In this document: one piece after another, positions 60,160 through 64,000 of the stretch | Position numbering within the stretch: position 1 is the stretch's first letter | How the letters are laid out: each line of letters begins with the position of its first letter | NCBI GenBank assembly: GCA_017163975.1 | Contig: JAFFSR010000239.1 | Location: 5,208,001-5,272,000 of the forward strand | Origin: Anastatus disparis | Taxonomy: Eukaryota > Arthropoda > Insecta > Hymenoptera > Eupelmidae | Direction of reading: 5' to 3' | DNA: 64,000 nucleotides | Notes under the pieces: generated by a model | What the model saw: the letters and a program-made list of their open reading frames with translations, nothing else | What the model was told of the DNA's origin: nothing | Database searches by the model: none | Position numbers and translations under genes: made by a program

Positions 60160-61703
60160 TGTGTGACACACGAAATTAAATTGAATGCTACCGTAACACG
60201 TAAGCTCACATGTGGGGAGAAATAATTAAATAATTAAAAACTATAATAATGTCAATAATGCCATCTTTGTATTGTGTACTGGTAAAATTGCTTTAGGACG
60301 ATCATATTGATCTAATAAGGCGTTGAAAATGACGCCTTTGAAGTAATAAGGCTCGCGGAAGTAATCAATGGATTATATATTGTAAAATTAAATTTTCCGG
60401 TTACCCTATCATATTTACTTTTATATAATTTAATTTTGTTCTTTTGTTTTTCCTTTGGAAATATTAAAAAATGTAATACGTCGTCTGTTTACTTACATTA
60501 TATATTGTTATTAAGTGCTTTCTTATACTTTAATTTTTATATTTCAATCGAATTTTTAAATTGAAAAAGTATCTTAGTAGAAAGTGAAACTTTATAATTA
60601 AGATATTGTTGATTACTTTGATAGAAACATAAAATATAATGTATTTAACATTAAATTTTTAATTATTTATTATTAAAATTATAAAAAATATTTATTGTAT
60701 AGATAGATTCAACATTTAATTCTTAAATTTAATGAAATTTATTTGCAATATTAGCTTCAAACCTTTTCAAATTTATTTAAAAAAATTTTTTTTTAATTCA
60801 ACTTTATTTTAAATAATATGCAAGAACTAATTTTACTAATCTATTTCGATTTTCTAAAAATATTAATTATCAAAATTATTAGTAGAAACACGATTAAAAA
60901 AGGGTCGTTTTTTGCATGCAATGATAAAAGTATTTTTTTTTTCAATATTCTTCAATATAATATTTTAAAATAAAAAAGGTTTAGTTTATCAAAGAATATC
61001 GTACTAATCTATGCAACGCTAATGTACTAATAACTCTTTTATAAAATTCCTTTTTTTACGCTTGAGTCTAAAAATATTGAGAATAATTAGCAAATAGCGT
61101 TTCTAAATCATCTTAGTTGTAAGTGATAAGGCTTTAAAATAATAAATAATGAAATTGAACCCAATTTTATTATTTATTATTAATTAATGTTTTGAAAAAG
61201 AAATTCAGGTCTAATCTTTAGTACTCTATAACTGTAGGAAAAAATAATATTTTGAGATACTGTGAGTGTTATTTTGAAAGGATTTGAGCTCAGCTTTCGT
61301 TTAAAAAATCTAGTAACTTTTACAGTCATTTTCTTTAATTATCTGTAACTAGGGAAATATTGAGCATTAGGATCTAAAATTCTGTCTCTCTCCATATTTT
61401 GAAACTTGAAAACTTATCTTAAAATTTGAGCTAAATCCGTGATCTGGAGGTCTGACCCTCTCCTAGTCAGTTAAATTATGTTCAGATGTCAGAAAACTTC
61501 ATGAAAATCTTATTCAAGATCACAAAGTACCACCTATGATTCAGAAAATATTTCAAAAATCCCAAGATATAAAATATGTATCAAATATTGTTTTAACATG
61601 CAGTTTTTGGCAAATTTCATGACAAGAAAACGGTAAAAAATATGGTAGATAAAAATCGTTGATAAGGTAATTCTAATGGTTATTGATATGGCACGCGAGA
61701 GGA
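60160..61703. other. Intergenic, no gene seen
   Basis: AT-rich spacer upstream of the Ala-rich gene. Nothing beyond poly-A/T runs was recognised. Confidence 0.5.
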
Positions 61704-62048
61704 TTATCGGTGAGATGGTCCATAGTGACGGGCGTGAAGATTAAGCTTCAGTGCAGAGGGACGAAACATGAAACGATATACTACATCAGGGGCATTCAAT
61801 ATTCTAAATTTTCCACCCAAGACCACCTGCAGCAAAAAATTGGAATCACGACATGAATATATCTCTCCAAAAAGAGAAAGACCTATTAGGTGATTAAAGG
61901 TAAGTTCGAACTTCACTTTATAAGCACTGAGCTTGCCTGTTCTATCACGTGCCACGAGACATAGATGCAATATCTCGATACTATGCTTTGCGGTTATATA
62001 TGCACGAAACGTATTTTGTCGCAGTATAAAAAGTATTTTTTCAATAAA
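61704..62048 (-). CDS. Open frame of unknown nature, possible exon or remnant
   Basis: About 115 codons are open on the minus strand without an early Met, ending TGA at 61704. The second half has protein-like composition (LHLCLVARDRTGKLSAYKV, LFGEIYSCRDSNFLLQVV, ILNAPDVVYRFMFRPSAL), and the DNA at 61680-61990 is richer in GC than its surroundings. No signal peptide, promoter or partner exon was found. It could be an exon of a gene running beyond the window or a transposon remnant. The family is not recognised. Confidence 0.25.
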   Translation of the reverse strand, partial: FIEKILFILRQNTFRAYITAKHSIEILHLCLVARDRTGKLSAYKVKFELTFNHLIGLSLFGEIYSCRDSNFLLQVVLGGKFRILNAPDVVYRFMFRPSALKLNLHARHYGPSHR

Positions 62049-64000
62049 TTATCAATATATTTATATTAAAAATGTGTGTCATCGTTAAACATGATAAGTC
62101 CATATTATTGAATATGACATGAAGTGCGCGGCGTGTTCTTCTGTCCATGTTTATAAAATTGAATAAGTTATTAAAATTTTCTGTCAAATTATCAAATAAA
62201 CAAACAAAAATAATTAAATTTTAATAAAAATCATCAATATATTAAAATTTTATTTTTATTGAGCCCGCTTTTTTAAGTTAATAAAGTGACCATTGTTGAG
62301 ATATGAATGTTATGAATCACTGGAGTAAAATCGTATTGTCCTTTGGTTGTTTTCTTTCTTCAGGGGGGTACTTAATTTGCTATGATGAATTCTAATTTTT
62401 TCTAATTAGTGCTTCCAAATTTTATAATTATATAATTTTTAATGATTATGATCAACTTCGTTAATAAATTTTCAATAATTCAATATTTGAAAAAGGCGTA
62501 AATTAAAAAAAGAATATGTGATTACATTATAGAATTATCTTTTTCCATCATGCCTAATAATATTTCATTAAAATTAAAAATCAAATTTTTGTTGCCATCG
62601 AGAAAACCAGGGGTGAAATTCTTTTTTAATTTTAACCTCTAGAATTTTTGAAGAAAGGGTGAATAATTTTGTACAAGAACATTTGGATGAAAAAAAATAT
62701 AAATGACTTTTAGAATATTGTATAATAGATACAAGCAAAATTTAACTTTTCTACTTAAAATTTTTTTTTTAATTTTAAAGCTTGCAAACCAAAATTCATA
62801 GATACATCCAACGTATTATTTGAAAACAAAATATATTTAATAAATTCCATTTCGCCCACATACTTAATTTTCACATTAATAATAGTAACATTTATATAAT
62901 ACAAAATTGTCTTTATTTAACGATACATTTACATTAAAAATTAAAAATTAAGATGAATCAGAAGATGTTGAGAGCGTTGATTCAATCTGTTGTAATATAT
63001 AATATAAAAAATATAAGACACTTCCGTCTAGCGGTCATGCCTAAAAAAATGAATATATAATATAAATTCTCAACCTTTTACATTAAATCTAATTATTACA
63101 TAGTTTTTCCATCGACGCATAAAATATTGTTATTTTTTGACATTTCTTTGAAAAAATTGAGTACATTCAAATATGATAATTCATATGATATTATAATTTT
63201 CTTAAATAACTCTTGAACATTTTATTATTATTATGATTAGTAAACTTTAACAAATATTGTAAAATTATTATATCTTAAACACTACTTAAAACTATAGTTA
63301 ATAATTTTTATGAAAATTTGTTACATTATTCTAAACATTTTTAATATATAAAACTATACAATTGTACGCTTTACGAATTAATAAGTATAAGCTCAGTCTA
63401 TATAAAAATTTATGAAAATTCTGCTGTGTAAATAAACATTGTAATTAATATTTAAACAGTTTTAAATTATTTTTCAAATTATATACCATTACATCGAATT
63501 ATATACCATTATTATACATCCAAAACAATACAGATTAGATTTTATATTTATGAAAATTTTGTAATTTTAAAAAGAACTATCCATTCAATTGGAAACAAAT
63601 GCATCATTTGAGCCGTTACATTTTATAAAGATTGTACTTTTGATCTTCATAATTGTTTTTAATAATTTATAAAAGTTTATCATGATATATTCTTATAATA
63701 AATATTAACCAAATTTCTAAATGAATCATCATTTTTGTCGTTATTTTAATAAATGCCTCTTAAAATAATGCAAATTATTGAAAATTCATTCAGTAATGAT
63801 GAACTTTTAATTAAATTTAAAATTATAATTATTTAGTTATAAAAATCATTTAATACTGTTTTGGAATTTGGAGAAATAGATAAGAAAATTCAAAATCTGT
63901 AAGTTAAATGTCTGAAATTGAAGACATCAAATGCTATACATCTTCATAACAGGAAAATAAGAAAATCATTTTCAAAAATTTAATACACTATATGAAAACA
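62049..64000. other. Right-edge AT-rich DNA, no gene seen
   Basis: Poly-A/T rich sequence without splice-consistent open frames, SINE copies or bounded inverted repeats. Confidence 0.5.

Noticed and set aside
1..64000. CRISPR array, operon or bacterial mobile element
   Set aside because: No regularly spaced repeats or compact gene runs; intron-containing genes and SINEs indicate an animal nuclear genome.

Overview
The window looks like nuclear DNA from an insect, most likely a hymenopteran such as a parasitoid wasp (the order is an inference). It is very AT-rich. Genes are small and split by introns, coding exons are islands in low-complexity DNA, and dispersed tRNA-derived SINEs and foldback/MITE elements are common. 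There are no bacterial features. Most genes cannot be seen as single open frames. I rebuilt them by joining exons at GT/AG sites with matching reading phase.

The core is a run of minus-strand genes for small secreted proteins. Five (20455-22237, 27904-30814, 35899-38921, 44111-46099, 50829-53845) encode low-complexity proteins built on Val-Pro-Val, Glu-Lys-Pro and Pro-Tyr-Pro-Val repeats, resembling the Vajk-type/tetrapeptide-repeat cuticle proteins of insects. A His/Pro/Tyr-rich protein (11295-14681) and an Ala-rich helical protein (57923-60098) flank them and share the same plan: TATA box, short 5' UTR, a first coding exon of 4-6 codons, then a phase-0 intron inside the signal peptide. A weaker His-rich member with the same promoter and first exon lies at the left edge (about 46-4402). 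Together they look like a tandem array of cuticle or extracellular-matrix protein genes. Pairs 20455/27904 and 44111/50829 are evident recent duplicates.

On the plus strand, 8203-9393 encodes a 396-residue secreted protein of unrecognised family, with a decayed copy about 2 kb upstream (6009-6297). A small two- or three-exon gene (32508-33432), a frameshifted coding remnant (17708-18093) and an open frame near the right edge (61704-62048) are less certain.

The rest is AT-rich intergenic or intronic DNA. It holds one SINE family (six head-containing copies and one 3' fragment, two with clear target duplications), a TTAA-flanked MITE (16027-16236), a near-perfect TA-flanked foldback element inside an intron (37525-37897), a foldback element with subterminal tandem repeats (51817-52193), a large diverged inverted repeat (12521-13376), a MITE in the first intron of the Ala-rich gene (59719-59957), and AT and TG microsatellites.
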